DNA of 24,596 nt from JALYUA01 sp038239305 (GCA_038239305.1 JBBSEW010000061.1:1-24596); one strand, 5' to 3'. Shown: positions 6,580 through 14,725, counted from the stretch's first letter. Notes: generated from the letters alone by a model not told the origin. A program made the numbers and translations.

Positions 6580-9174
6580 TCAGCCGAGTACCGTCGCCTC
6601 GCGGGTGACTGACAGGCCCGCCTGCGCGTCCGCCGGGATCGACAGGAGCCTTTCGAGGACCTTCTTGGGCGTCGAAGTCTCCCCGGCCGCCTGGTCGAGG
6701 TTGACCTCGAAGAGGAGGCGGGCTCCCGCGGCATCGCTCTCGATCGACAGGGCGCGCAAAGCAGGCAGGGTCTCGCGCCACCCATCCGCGAGGGCGCCCG
6801 TCGCGCGGGACACGTGGTCGTCGGACTCGAGCCGCACGGCATAGCGGGCGGAGCGCACGGACTTCGAGAGCGAGCGGTCGGCGGGGCCGAGCTCGATCAC
6901 GGAGAGAACTCCGATTCCCGCCGGAAGCTTCGCCGAGATCGCCTGCGCGGCGTTATCCGGGAATCCGGCGACGCCCTCGACGTCGAATACCTCGTGGCGG
7001 CTTTCGATCCCGAGGGGCAGCGCCGGGCCCATCGAGAGCTTCATGTGCGGGTTGAATCCCTCGGAGTAGCGCGCGGGGAGCCCGGCTGCGCGGATCGCGC
7101 GCTCGAAGACGTCCATGGTGTTGCGATGGGACAGGAATCGAGCATCCCTGACCTTCTCGAACGTCACGCGGTACCGTCGCGGCGTGCCGGTGAATGCCCG
7201 CGAAGCCCGCACGGCGGACGGAAGATCGGGGAGCGCCTTCTGCCGGTACGCGGCGCCCTTGGCGACATCGCGGTACGAGGCGGGATCGCTCGCGCGAGCG
7301 GCATCTTCCGCCGCGGGGAGCCGGCCGGCCATGGCGACGGCGAGCACGGTGTCCTCGCCATTGCCCGGCACGCCGCAGGCGTAGCAGTGCCCCCACTTGC
7401 AGTCCTCGGTCCGCATCTCCTTCTTCGCCTTGATGAGCTCGATCTCGAGAAAACGCTTGCGGATCGAGACGTCGAGGACGTCCCACGGAAGGATCTCGGA
7501 GAGCTCGTACGCGCGCAGGTACGACTCCTTCGGGATGGCCTCGGCCTCGAAAGCCTGCATCCAGAGGTCGTATCGGAAGTGCTCGCTCCAGCCGTCGAAC
7601 TTCACTCCCGACTTCCAGGCGGTGTGGAGGACGCGTCCCATCCGGCGGTCACCGCGCGACAGCGCACACTCGATCTCCGCCTCGCGCGGCTCGTGCCACT
7701 TGAGCTTCACCCCGCGGACATTGCGGAAGCGGTCCTTGAGGTAGGCGAGCTTTCTCTCGAGCGTCTCGACGTTGTCGAATGGCGCCCACTGAAACGGCGT
7801 CCACGATTTCGGCACGAAGGATCCGACGGAGACGTTGACTTCCTTTCGGCCGTGTTTGCGTCCCTGCTTGAGGATGTTCTGGACCAGCGTGACGAGCTCG
7901 TCCAGATCCGGGACCGTCTCCGTGGGAAGCCCGATCATCGTGTAGACCTTGATGAGATCCCAGCCGCGCGAGAAGGCGAAGTCGGCCGCCTGCACCATGT
8001 CCGCGTTCGTGAACGTCTTGTTGATCACGCGCCGGAGCCGGTCGGACCCCGTCTCGGGCGCGAAGGTGAATCCGGACTTGCGGACTTCGGACACGGCGTC
8101 GGCGAGCCCGACGGAGAACGCCTCGGCGCGCAGCGACGGCAGGGAGATCGATACCCGACGCTCCGAGAGCTCGGGCGCAAGGCACTTCACGAGCGGCTCG
8201 ATCTGCGAGTAGTCCGCGGTGGACAGCGATAGAAGACCCACTTCGCTCCAGCCCGATTCCGCGATGAACTTCTTGGTCATCTCCGCGACGTCGTCGGGAT
8301 CGAGCTCGCGGACCGGGCGATACCAGTATCCCGCCTGGCAGAAGCGGCAACCCTGCGTGCAGCCGCGCATGACCTCGAGCCCCAGGCGGTCCTGAACGAT
8401 CTCGACCGAGGGGACCATCGGTTTCTCGGGGTAGTACTCGGGCTTCAGGACGGGCACCCAGGTGCGCTTCGGCTTTTCCGGCGCCCGCTCGTCGTTGCGG
8501 GTGATCGCGGTGATCCTGCCGTCCTCGGCGTAAGCGACGTCGTAGAAAGACGGAACGTAGATGCCTTCGATCTGCGAGAGCCGCGCGAGGAGATCGCCCC
8601 GGGAAAGCCCATCGACCCGCGCCTGCCGGTAGGCGTCGAGGAAGACGCCGAGCGCTTCCTCCGCATCTCCGATCAGGAACGCGTCGAAAAAATCCGCGAT
8701 CGGCTCCGGGTTTGCCGTGCAGGGGCCGCCCCCGAGGACGATCGGATCGGTTTCCCGCCGGTCCCGCTGCCAGACCGGGAGCCCGGCGAGATCGAGCATG
8801 TTCAGAATGTTCGAGTAGTTGACCTCGGCCTGAAGAGAAAAGCCGAGCACGTCGAAGTCCGCTGCGGGCGCGAACGACTCTGTCGAGAAGAGGGGAATCC
8901 CTCCCTCGCGCATCTTCGCCTCGAGATCCGTCCACGGTGCGTACACCCGCTCGCAGGCATATTCGGGCCGGCGGTTGACGAGCTCATAGAGGATCTTCAA
9001 TCCCGTGTGGCTCATCCCGATCTCGTACGTGTCCGGAAAGGCCAGGGCGAGCGTCACCGCGCTGGCGGAGAGGTCCTTGCGCGTGACGTTGCGCTCGAGC
9101 CCGATGTACCGGCCCGGCTTCTCCACCGTGGGGAGAATCGGGTCGAGGCGGGCGCGCAGGGACTCGTATCTCAT
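6580..9174 (-). CDS. TIGR03960-type radical SAM protein fused to DUF2344 (TIGR03936)
   Basis: 864 residues, full length for this fusion. The N-terminal 1-250 resembles a B12-binding-like fold (FPDTYEIGMSHTGLKILY, VLGGGPCTANPEP). The radical SAM core follows from about 255 to 500, with the [4Fe-4S] motif CTQGCRFC (Cys272, 276, 279). A second Cys cluster lies near residue 600 (CKWGHCYACG). From about 660 the DUF2344 domain starts (RFLSHRNTMDVFERAIRAAGLP, YSEGFNPHMKLSMGPALPLG). The reaction is not established; in many bacteria this family sits near RNase G and ribosomal protein genes, suggesting an RNA- or ribosome-related modification, but none of those neighbours is present here. The ATG at 9174 has TACAAT ending 11 nt upstream, predicting a leader of only a few nucleotides. 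Confidence 0.93.
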   Translation of the reverse strand: MRYESLRARLDPILPTVEKPGRYIGLERNVTRKDLSASAVTLALAFPDTYEIGMSHTGLKILYELVNRRPEYACERVYAPWTDLEAKMREGGIPLFSTESFAPAADFDVLGFSLQAEVNYSNILNMLDLAGLPVWQRDRRETDPIVLGGGPCTANPEPIADFFDAFLIGDAEEALGVFLDAYRQARVDGLSRGDLLARLSQIEGIYVPSFYDVAYAEDGRITAITRNDERAPEKPKRTWVPVLKPEYYPEKPMVPSVEIVQDRLGLEVMRGCTQGCRFCQAGYWYRPVRELDPDDVAEMTKKFIAESGWSEVGLLSLSTADYSQIEPLVKCLAPELSERRVSISLPSLRAEAFSVGLADAVSEVRKSGFTFAPETGSDRLRRVINKTFTNADMVQAADFAFSRGWDLIKVYTMIGLPTETVPDLDELVTLVQNILKQGRKHGRKEVNVSVGSFVPKSWTPFQWAPFDNVETLERKLAYLKDRFRNVRGVKLKWHEPREAEIECALSRGDRRMGRVLHTAWKSGVKFDGWSEHFRYDLWMQAFEAEAIPKESYLRAYELSEILPWDVLDVSIRKRFLEIELIKAKKEMRTEDCKWGHCYACGVPGNGEDTVLAVAMAGRLPAAEDAARASDPASYRDVAKGAAYRQKALPDLPSAVRASRAFTGTPRRYRVTFEKVRDARFLSHRNTMDVFERAIRAAGLPARYSEGFNPHMKLSMGPALPLGIESRHEVFDVEGVAGFPDNAAQAISAKLPAGIGVLSVIELGPADRSLSKSVRSARYAVRLESDDHVSRATGALADGWRETLPALRALSIESDAAGARLLFEVNLDQAAGETSTPKKVLERLLSIPADAQAGLSVTREATVLG

Positions 9175-9185
9175 GGGAACCGGTG

Positions 9186-9191
9186 ATTGTA
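9186..9191 (-). promoter_or_regulatory. -10-like hexamer TACAAT of the radical SAM gene
   Basis: TACAAT on the minus strand ends 11 nt before the ATG at 9174. No convincing -35 box was found. Confidence 0.45.
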
Positions 9192-9324
9192 TGCCCTGCG
9201 GGAGGCGCGGGAGGGCCCGGCCGCGTCGGCGTCTCGCGCAAGGACAAGGCCGATCCGTCGCTACGGCTCGGGATGACGCGGTCAGGCCGGTCCGTTCCAG
9301 AGGCTCTCAGTGGCCCCAACACCG

Positions 9325-9466
9325 CAAAACGGAAAACGGAAAACGGACAGCTGACAACTGACACCTGATAGCGGACAACTGACAACTGACAACTGACAAC
9401 CGAAAACCGAAAACCGAAAACCGACAACCGAAAACCGACAACCGACAACGAACAGCGGAGAGCGGA
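9325..9466. repeat. Long heptamer tandem array with changing unit
   Basis: About 20 consecutive 7-bp units with gradual unit change: AAAACGG-type, then CTGACAA-type, then CGAAAAC- and CGACAAC-type, ending in CGGAGAG. The phase of 7 is kept through the unit changes. The array ends about 10 bp short of the threonine synthase stop. It resembles the short tandemly repeated repetitive (STRR) heptamers known from cyanobacteria. Confidence 0.9.
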
Positions 9467-9475
9467 AGCTCGAAT

Positions 9476-10657
9476 TCACAGATATTTGAACCCCGTCCCC
9501 GTGTTGAACAGCACGATGCGGCTCGCGGGATCGAGGCGTCCCGCGCGCGCGAGATCCTTCGCCGCGGCCCATACGGCTCCTCCCTCGGGAGCCACGAACA
9601 GTCCCTCGCCCGCTCCGATCTCGTCGCAGGCCCGGCGCATCGCGTCGTCCGACACGGCGATGGCGGTTCCGTCGGAAGCGCGGATGGCGGAGAGGATCAG
9701 GTCATCCGCATACGCCTTCGGAACCCGAAGACCCGAGGCATAGGTCGAGGCGTTTTCCCATTTCCGCGAGACCGCCTCTCCCTGCTCCAGGGCGCGCGGG
9801 ATCGGCGCACAACCCTCGGCCTGCACCGAGATCATCCGCGGCCTTCTCGCATCGATCCACCCGAGCGCCTCCATTTCCTCGAACGCCTTCCACATTCCGA
9901 TGAGCCCGGTCCCGCCTCCGGTCGGATAGAGGATGGCGTCGGGAAGCACCCAGCCGAAGCTCTCGGCGAGCTCGTAACCCATCGTCTTCTTGCCCTCGAC
10001 GCGGTACGGCTCCTTGAGGGTCGAGACGTCGTGCCATCCTTCGGCAGCGGCGCGCTCCGCCACGATCTTTCCGCAGGCGTCGATCAGTCCGTCGACGGAC
10101 GTCACGTGCGCGCCGTACCGTTCGCACTCGATGCGGAAGACCGGCGGCGTATCGGCCGGCATGAACATATGGCATTCGATACCCGCCTTCGCCGCGTAGG
10201 CCGCGGCCGCGCCGCCGGCGTTGCCCGCCGTGGGCAGAGCGATCCGGCGTGCTCCGAGCTCTTTCGCCCGGGAGACCGCGGCGGAGAGCCCGCGCGCCTT
10301 GAAAGATCCCGTGGGATTGTTCCCCTCATCCTGGATGAACAGGTCGGAGAATCCGAAGCGCTCTCCGAGATTCCGTGCTCCGAGCAGGGGCGCGCCGCCC
10401 TCGCCGAGGGAAACGACGTTCGCGGGGTCGAGCACCGGCATCATCTCGTGCCAGCGCCAGATTGAATTCGGCCGCCCGGCCACCGCATCGCGATCGAGGG
10501 ACGCGAGTGCGTAGCGCGCGAAGAGCGGTCCGCGGCACGACGCGCAGAGGTTGGCCCCTCCGTCACGATCGTGTCGGGCCCCGCAGCGGGTGCACTCGAG
10601 ATGCGCGAATGCCGAGAAGGATCCGCCGAAAGAAGACGAGCTCGAAATCGAATTCAT
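9476..10657 (-). CDS. thrC: Threonine synthase
   Basis: 393 residues, a PLP enzyme converting O-phosphohomoserine to threonine in the cytoplasm. An N-terminal zinc ribbon is visible (Cys22, 25, 38, 41: ECTRCG and LCASC), as in many longer threonine synthases. The PLP-binding lysine is K120 in NPTGSFKARG. The phosphate loop appears as YPTGGGTGLIG, and STLKEPYRVEGKKTMGYEL is the family's usual central block. The Ser-rich leader MNSISSSSSFGGSFS is not part of the fold. The ATG at 10657 is preceded by TACCCT ending 6 nt upstream, so the message may be leaderless; no SD is seen. No other threonine-pathway gene is adjacent. A related PLP ligase such as cysteate synthase is a weaker alternative. Confidence 0.92.
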   Translation of the reverse strand: MNSISSSSSFGGSFSAFAHLECTRCGARHDRDGGANLCASCRGPLFARYALASLDRDAVAGRPNSIWRWHEMMPVLDPANVVSLGEGGAPLLGARNLGERFGFSDLFIQDEGNNPTGSFKARGLSAAVSRAKELGARRIALPTAGNAGGAAAAYAAKAGIECHMFMPADTPPVFRIECERYGAHVTSVDGLIDACGKIVAERAAAEGWHDVSTLKEPYRVEGKKTMGYELAESFGWVLPDAILYPTGGGTGLIGMWKAFEEMEALGWIDARRPRMISVQAEGCAPIPRALEQGEAVSRKWENASTYASGLRVPKAYADDLILSAIRASDGTAIAVSDDAMRRACDEIGAGEGLFVAPEGGAVWAAAKDLARAGRLDPASRIVLFNTGTGFKYL

Positions 10658-10663
10658 CTCAAA

Positions 10664-10669
10664 AGGGTA
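10664..10669 (-). promoter_or_regulatory. -10-like hexamer TACCCT of threonine synthase
   Basis: TACCCT ends exactly 6 nt before the ATG at 10657. A TTCACA 14 bp further up is too close for an ideal -35. Confidence 0.4.
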
Positions 10670-10750
10670 TCCGAATCGGGAGGTGTGAACGAACGCGGAG
10701 CGGAAGAAGTCGCACGGAAATTATAGCAGCAATTCGGGTGCGCCACAGGC

Positions 10751-10780
10751 TTGACGCTTCAGAGAAACGGAAGCGATAAT
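10751..10780 (+). promoter_or_regulatory. Strong sigma-70-type promoter of the small unknown gene
   Basis: TTGACG (10751-10756), an 18-bp spacer, then GATAAT (10775-10780). This is the clearest promoter in the window. The expected +1 is about 10787, only about 4 nt before the ATG at 10791, so there is no room for an SD. Confidence 0.7.
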
Positions 10781-10790
10781 CGCCGCGGCC

Positions 10791-11195
10791 ATGGAACTGA
10801 ACGACCACCTCCGCGAGATGCTGAAAGAGCTCGGCAAGGCGATCAACGAGTCAATCTCGGGATCCGATCGCGTGCACGAATCCATTCAGAGGATCCGCGA
10901 CGAGGGCTACAACCTGTACATGGTTCTCGACGCGAAGGTTGGCGTCAAACGCGAATCGCGGTCCGGCCGCCGCCGCGTCGGCGGTTCGGCGGCCACGCGC
11001 GCGAAGGCGGCCGGCGAGGCGTCCCTGGAGCCCGACGAAACGTACGTCGAAGAGCGGGCGGCGTTCCGTATCAACGTGAAGGACCTTCGAATCCTGAAGG
11101 CTCTCGGCATCGATCCCACGCGCAAGGTTCGGTCGCGCCCGGCTCCCCGCCGGCGCCTGGCCGCTCCGCCCCGTCGAGCCGTCCGCGCGGACTAG
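10791..11195 (+). CDS. Small conserved-looking protein of unknown function
   Basis: 134 residues, not recognised as a characterised family. The N-terminal half (LNDHLREMLKELGKAINESI, HESIQRIRDEGYNLYMVLDA) predicts two amphipathic helices and a strand. The middle is basic and Gly/Arg/Ala-rich (KVGVKRESRSGRRRVGGSAA). A second ordered block (RINVKDLRILKALGIDP) follows, and the tail is Arg/Pro-rich. Charge and layout would suit an RNA- or DNA-associated protein, but that is only inference. The strong promoter and near-leaderless start at 10791 support it as a real, well-expressed gene. It is divergent from threonine synthase and followed 121 bp later by rlmN. Confidence 0.75.
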   Translation: MELNDHLREMLKELGKAINESISGSDRVHESIQRIRDEGYNLYMVLDAKVGVKRESRSGRRRVGGSAATRAKAAGEASLEPDETYVEERAAFRINVKDLRILKALGIDPTRKVRSRPAPRRRLAAPPRRAVRAD

Positions 11196-11301
11196 TTTTT
11201 TGGCCGCGGCTTTCGGCCGCGCATGGGCGGGCGCGAACGGCGGCCGGGAAAGCTCTCGCCTGGAACAGACCGGAGAGCAATTCGGGCAGCATTCGTCCAT
11301 G

Positions 11302-11307
11302 TAGACT
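11302..11307 (+). promoter_or_regulatory. -10-like hexamer TAGACT of rlmN
   Basis: TAGACT ends 9 nt before the ATG at 11317. No clear -35 or SD is present. Confidence 0.35.
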
Positions 11308-11316
11308 CGCTCATTC

Positions 11317-12486
11317 ATGGAAACACCTGTGGATCCCCTGGGTCTCTCGGCGAGTGGCTGGGAGGCGGTGCTCGAGAGCTGGGGAGAGCCGCGGTACCGC
11401 GGGCGTCAGATTTTCGAGTCGCTGCATCGCCATCGGCGCCGCGACTATGCGCTCGCGCTGGAGCTGCCGGCTGCGCTCCGGGCGCGTCTTGCCGCGGAGA
11501 TGCCGATCCGGCTGCCGGAGATCGTCCGCCGCGAGGAGTCGCGGGACGGAAGCGTCAAGTACGGCATGCGGCTGTCCGATGGCGCGCTCATCGAGGCCGT
11601 CTTCATGCCGGGGTTTCGCTCCTTCTCCGAGGCGAACGAGTTCGAGGACGCGCGGGCGCCCGACGCGGGCCCGCTTCCGATCGAGACGGGCGAATCCGCC
11701 GTCCGCCGTCCGGCGCGCGGGAGCACGGATCCGCAGGAGCGTTTCACGATCTGCGTGTCGTCGCAGACGGGATGCGCGGTCGATTGCGCGTTCTGCGTGA
11801 CGGGCCGGCTCGGCGGCGGCCGCAATCTGCTGGCCGGAGAGATCATCGGAGAGATCGACGCCGTCCTGTCCGACGTCGGCCGCTCGCCCGAAGGCCTGCG
11901 AGTGGTCTTCATGGGAATGGGGGAGCCCTTTCTGAATCCGGACGCCGTCATGGCGGCTCTCGACGTCCTGCAAGAGGTCCTTCCGGCCCGCCGGGTCACG
12001 GTGTCGACGTCCGGCATCACGCCCGCCTTCGAGCGCTTCGCGGCCCGGGAACGCCGGCCGAATCTCGCCGTCTCCTTAAACGCCGCGGATTCGGAGATTC
12101 GGGCCTCGATCATGCCCATCGAGCGCTCGTATCCGCTCGCCGGTGTGCTCGCCGCGATGCGCGCCTGGCCCCTCGAGTCCCACCGCCGCATCACCGTCGA
12201 ATACGTGCTGATCGCAGGCGTGAACGACGCGCCCGCCGACGCCGACCGGCTCGTGAGACTTCTCGCGGGCATGCGCGTGAAGGTCAACGCCATTCCTCTC
12301 AACGAGGACCCGACGTACCTTCCGGGCTGGAAGCGGCCTTCGGAGCCGGCGATCGACCGGTTCGCGGAGAGACTGACCCGCGATGGAGTGCCCGTGACAG
12401 TCCGTCGCAGCCGGGGTCCCGACACGAGCGCCGCCTGCGGGCAGTTGAAGGGCCGGACGGAGGATCCGCGCCGCCGGTCCCGGTAG
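11317..12486 (+). CDS. rlmN: Dual-specificity 23S rRNA (A2503-C2) / tRNA (A37-C2) methyltransferase RlmN
   Basis: 389 residues. RlmN methylates C2 of adenosine using S-adenosylmethionine and a methyl-cysteine intermediate. The expected cysteines are all here: Cys146 in ICVSSQ, the [4Fe-4S] motif GCAVDCAFC (Cys153, 157, 160), and the methyl-carrying Cys374 in SAACGQL. The blocks GEPRYRGRQIFESLH, VVFMGMGEPFLNP, VTVSTSGI, LAVSLNA and VNAIPLNEDP are family hallmarks. Between EAVFMPGF (about 100) and FTICVSS (about 143) there is an acidic/Pro-rich stretch of roughly 35 residues longer than in the typical enzyme, where a short hairpin is usual. The ATG at 11317 is supported by TAGACT 9 nt upstream. 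A PAS-GGDEF gene follows about 70 bp later. Confidence 0.95.
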   Translation: METPVDPLGLSASGWEAVLESWGEPRYRGRQIFESLHRHRRRDYALALELPAALRARLAAEMPIRLPEIVRREESRDGSVKYGMRLSDGALIEAVFMPGFRSFSEANEFEDARAPDAGPLPIETGESAVRRPARGSTDPQERFTICVSSQTGCAVDCAFCVTGRLGGGRNLLAGEIIGEIDAVLSDVGRSPEGLRVVFMGMGEPFLNPDAVMAALDVLQEVLPARRVTVSTSGITPAFERFAARERRPNLAVSLNAADSEIRASIMPIERSYPLAGVLAAMRAWPLESHRRITVEYVLIAGVNDAPADADRLVRLLAGMRVKVNAIPLNEDPTYLPGWKRPSEPAIDRFAERLTRDGVPVTVRRSRGPDTSAACGQLKGRTEDPRRRSR

Positions 12487-12545
12487 TCTCCCGCGAAGAC
12501 CTCGCCCGCCGGGACCCGGGGACGGACCGCTCCCGGGCTTCCGGC

Positions 12546-12551
12546 TAAGAT
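12546..12551 (+). promoter_or_regulatory. -10-like hexamer TAAGAT deciding the GGDEF start
   Basis: TAAGAT ends 7 nt before the ATG at 12559 but overlaps the earlier in-frame ATG at 12550, which favours the later one as the start. Confidence 0.35.
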
Positions 12552-12558
12552 GCACGCG

Positions 12559-13518
12559 ATGCCGGACGCGACGAAGGGTTCCGTGTCGGGGACGGCCGAC
12601 GAGATTGCCCGACTGCGCGAAGAGCTTCGCGCGGAGAAAGCTGCCCGCCTCGCGGTCGAATCGTCCTATGGCGCCCTCCAGGCGGCCTTCTCACGGCTCG
12701 AAGGGGGCGTGCTTCTGCTCGACACGGATCGCGTCCTCTTCGCGAATCCCGCCATCGCGGAGGCGTTCGATATCCCTTCGGAGCGTTTCGTGCGGATGAC
12801 CCGGGACCAGTTCGTGCGGGAGCTGCGACGCTCCTCGAATGAGCCGCCCGATTTTCTCGACCGGTTGCGAGAGAGAACGCCGAACGCCGTCGAGACACGG
12901 GGGGAGTTCGAGATCCAGTGGCCGCAATGGCGATCGCTGCGCTGGGTGAGCAAGCCCGTCCGTCTGCCGACCGGGGCCGGCCTGCTCGTTCTCTTCGACG
13001 ACATCACCACCGATTCCGACCTCGCATCCGGCCGCGAGCAGCGGGCCCTGATCGACGATCTCACAGGCCTCGAGAACCGGAAGGCGGGCGAACAGTCGGC
13101 CATGCGCGAGATCGCACGCGCCCGGCGCACGGGGCATCCCCTGTCGTTCGTGCTCTTCGACGTCGATCACTTCAAGAGCGTGAACGACACGCACGGACAT
13201 CTGGCGGGAGACGCGGTTCTCCGCGAAGTGAGCCGAACGATGATGGAGCTGCCGCGCGGCGGCGACACGGCGGTCCGGTGGGGAGGCGAGGAGTTCCTGG
13301 TGATCCTGACCGACGTCGGGCTCGACGGTGCCCGCGTCTTTGCCGAGAGAGTCCGGATGGCGATCGGCGATCTCCGCGTCGCCGGAGTGGGACCCGTCAC
13401 GATCTCGGCGGGGATTTCGGAGCTCGAGACCGGAGAGGACGATCCCGCTCCGGCGATCGCGCGGGCCGACGCGAGCCTCTACGAGGCGAAGTCCCAGGGG
13501 CGGAATCGGGTCGTGTGA
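12559..13518 (+). CDS. Diguanylate cyclase with N-terminal coiled coil and PAS-like domain
   Basis: 319 residues from this ATG (322 from 12550). It makes cyclic di-GMP from two GTP. A short coiled coil (EIARLREELRAEKAARLAVES) precedes a PAS-like sensor domain at about 40-152 (GGVLLLDTDRVLFANPAIAEAF, VLFDDIT). The GGDEF domain fills the rest: metal-binding Asp in FDVDHFK, active site GGEEF, and RGGD five residues before it, which is the RxxD inhibitory I-site. The enzyme should therefore be active and product-inhibited. No membrane segment, so it is cytoplasmic. PAS ligand is unknown. The gene is convergent with the hydrolase across an octamer array. Confidence 0.92.
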   Translation: MPDATKGSVSGTADEIARLREELRAEKAARLAVESSYGALQAAFSRLEGGVLLLDTDRVLFANPAIAEAFDIPSERFVRMTRDQFVRELRRSSNEPPDFLDRLRERTPNAVETRGEFEIQWPQWRSLRWVSKPVRLPTGAGLLVLFDDITTDSDLASGREQRALIDDLTGLENRKAGEQSAMREIARARRTGHPLSFVLFDVDHFKSVNDTHGHLAGDAVLREVSRTMMELPRGGDTAVRWGGEEFLVILTDVGLDGARVFAERVRMAIGDLRVAGVGPVTISAGISELETGEDDPAPAIARADASLYEAKSQGRNRVV

Positions 13519-13535
13519 CGCCGTCGATGTTCTGA

Positions 13536-13690
13536 TTCCCTACTCTCGATTCCCGATCGCTCGATAGTTCGATATTTCCAGAGTTGCTATTTCGATATTT
13601 CGATATTTCGATATTTCGATTGATCGCGAGATCATGAGATCGCGAGATCGCGAGATTTGGACAGTGCCGCCCCCACCGATCTTTCGATCA
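13536..13690. repeat. Octamer tandem arrays at the GGDEF/hydrolase convergent junction
   Basis: Four perfect copies of ATTTCGAT (13589-13620) are followed by GATCGCGA-type octamers (13621-13657). The flanks carry looser CGAT-rich copies (CTCGATTCCCGATCGCTCG before, CTTTCGATCACGCG after). The second part is a 42-bp sequence identical to 21752-21793. Confidence 0.9.
13616..13657. repeat. 42-bp dispersed repeat, copy 1
   Basis: This segment is identical over 42 bp to 21752-21793 in the same orientation. It consists of GATCGCGA-type octamers interrupted by a GATCATGA unit. Confidence 0.9.
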
Positions 13691-13726
13691 CGCGACTACC
13701 CGATCGCCGATTTCAAAATCCCGTTC

Positions 13727-14710
13727 TCAGGAACCTGCGCGAAAATTATCCGCAAAGAACTCCGTCCATCTCCTCCCATACTCTTGCGCCGCGACGCGCT
13801 CGGGCTCGTCCTCATGGTGGCAGTGACCGGCGCCTTGCGGATTCCATACCGCGGTTCCCGGCGGCAGGGCTTCCGCGAGCCGGCGCGTGAATCGCGGAGG
13901 AACGAGCTCGTCGCGCTCCCCGAACACGAGATAGACCGGTGCCCGAATGCGGGCGGCCGAGGCGATCGAGTTCATGGCCGGATCCGGCGCCTCGGGCGGC
14001 AGCGCCAGGGCCTCGCGGATCGAACCGAGGGCGCGGGCGATCGCCAGTGAAGTCGTCAGCCCGAGCGCCCAACTCGGGATTCCGGTCAGCAGCGAGAGGT
14101 AGTGGCGCGCCATCTCGCGTGCGTCGGCGAACGGCGATTCGAGCCAGAGCGCGCGGATCTGCGGATTCTCCGCGGCCCAGGCGAGAGCGATTGCCGAGCC
14201 CGCCGAGCAGGAGTGGAGTCCGATCCGATGCGGATCGAGCCCGAAGGCCGCGGCGGCGGCGATCGCGAGGGAGAGATCTTCCCGCTCGAGATATCCGTAC
14301 GTCACGAAGTTGCCGCCGCTCGGCCGGTGCCCGCGCAGGTCAGGCAGCAGAACGGAGTACCCCTGGGCGATCGCCCGGAGCGCGTCCGGCTGCCACTCCG
14401 CGGCGTTGCCCCCCTTCCCGTGCAGGAATATCAGCGTCCCCCGCGATACCGGAGAAGAAGGAGAAGAGGCGTCCGGCGCCGCGTATAAGGCGGCCAGCTC
14501 GACGGGATCGGCCGCCGCTCCCCGGAATCGAAAGTCCTCGACCCGGGCTCCCGCGTTCCGCAGAGATTCGAGAAGGTTTTCGCGCCGCGTCGGGACCGGG
14601 TCCAGTCCGTGGGGAGAGATCAGGCGGCCCGCGACGCTTCGGGCCAGCAGCCACGATCCACCGGCGAACGCGGCACCGGCGGCCGCCGCGAGGGCGATGC
14701 GTCGACGCAT
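13727..14710 (-). CDS. Membrane-anchored or exported alpha/beta hydrolase
   Basis: 327 residues. An N-terminal hydrophobic segment after MRRR (IALAAAAGAAFAGGSWLLA) is a signal anchor or signal peptide. The hydrolase fold starts at about 90 with the oxyanion motif FLHGKGGNAAEW. The nucleophile elbow is HSCSAG with Ser169, so the usual first Gly of GxSxG is Ser. The acid is Asp267 in VFGERDELVPP and the base His296 in GAGHCHHE, so the triad is complete. LLPDLRGHRPSGG is typical of the serine aminopeptidase/esterase-like group. The substrate cannot be told. The ATG at 14710 has an extended -10 (TGATAGCTT) ending 6 nt upstream. Confidence 0.88.
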   Translation of the reverse strand: MRRRIALAAAAGAAFAGGSWLLARSVAGRLISPHGLDPVPTRRENLLESLRNAGARVEDFRFRGAAADPVELAALYAAPDASSPSSPVSRGTLIFLHGKGGNAAEWQPDALRAIAQGYSVLLPDLRGHRPSGGNFVTYGYLEREDLSLAIAAAAAFGLDPHRIGLHSCSAGSAIALAWAAENPQIRALWLESPFADAREMARHYLSLLTGIPSWALGLTTSLAIARALGSIREALALPPEAPDPAMNSIASAARIRAPVYLVFGERDELVPPRFTRRLAEALPPGTAVWNPQGAGHCHHEDEPERVAAQEYGRRWTEFFADNFRAGS

Positions 14711-14716
14711 GCGATC

Positions 14717-14725
14717 AAGCTATCA
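14717..14725 (-). promoter_or_regulatory. Extended -10 TGATAGCTT of the hydrolase gene
   Basis: TGA followed by TAGCTT, ending 6 nt before the ATG at 14710, predicts a leaderless message. Confidence 0.45.

Larger units (their letters stand above)
9175..9475. other. Intergenic region without a gene
   Basis: Between the radical SAM start and the threonine synthase stop. Apart from the -10 hexamer (9186-9191) and the heptamer array (9325-9466), I see no coding potential. The open minus-strand readings here (SVVSCQLSVV-type strings) are translations of the heptamers. Confidence 0.7.

Noticed and set aside
6814..8232. Long plus-strand open frame antisense to the radical SAM gene
   Set aside because: Composition is typical of a high-GC shadow frame; the opposite strand has the complete TIGR03960/DUF2344 protein.
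9325..9466. CRISPR array
   Set aside because: Units are 7 bp and contiguous, with no spacers and no cas genes.
8984..9572. Minus-strand reading with SVVSCQLSVV-type periodic peptide
   Set aside because: It is a direct translation of the 7-bp array, with no independent coding signal.
11196..11217. Hairpin next to six T's after the small unknown gene as a terminator
   Set aside because: The T run precedes the CGCGGC/GCCGCG stem on the plus strand, and on the minus strand it would be A's, so it does not fit an intrinsic terminator in either direction.
13616..13657. Ends of an insertion sequence shared with 21752-21793
   Set aside because: Direct orientation, no transposase between the copies, no terminal inverted repeats or target duplications seen.
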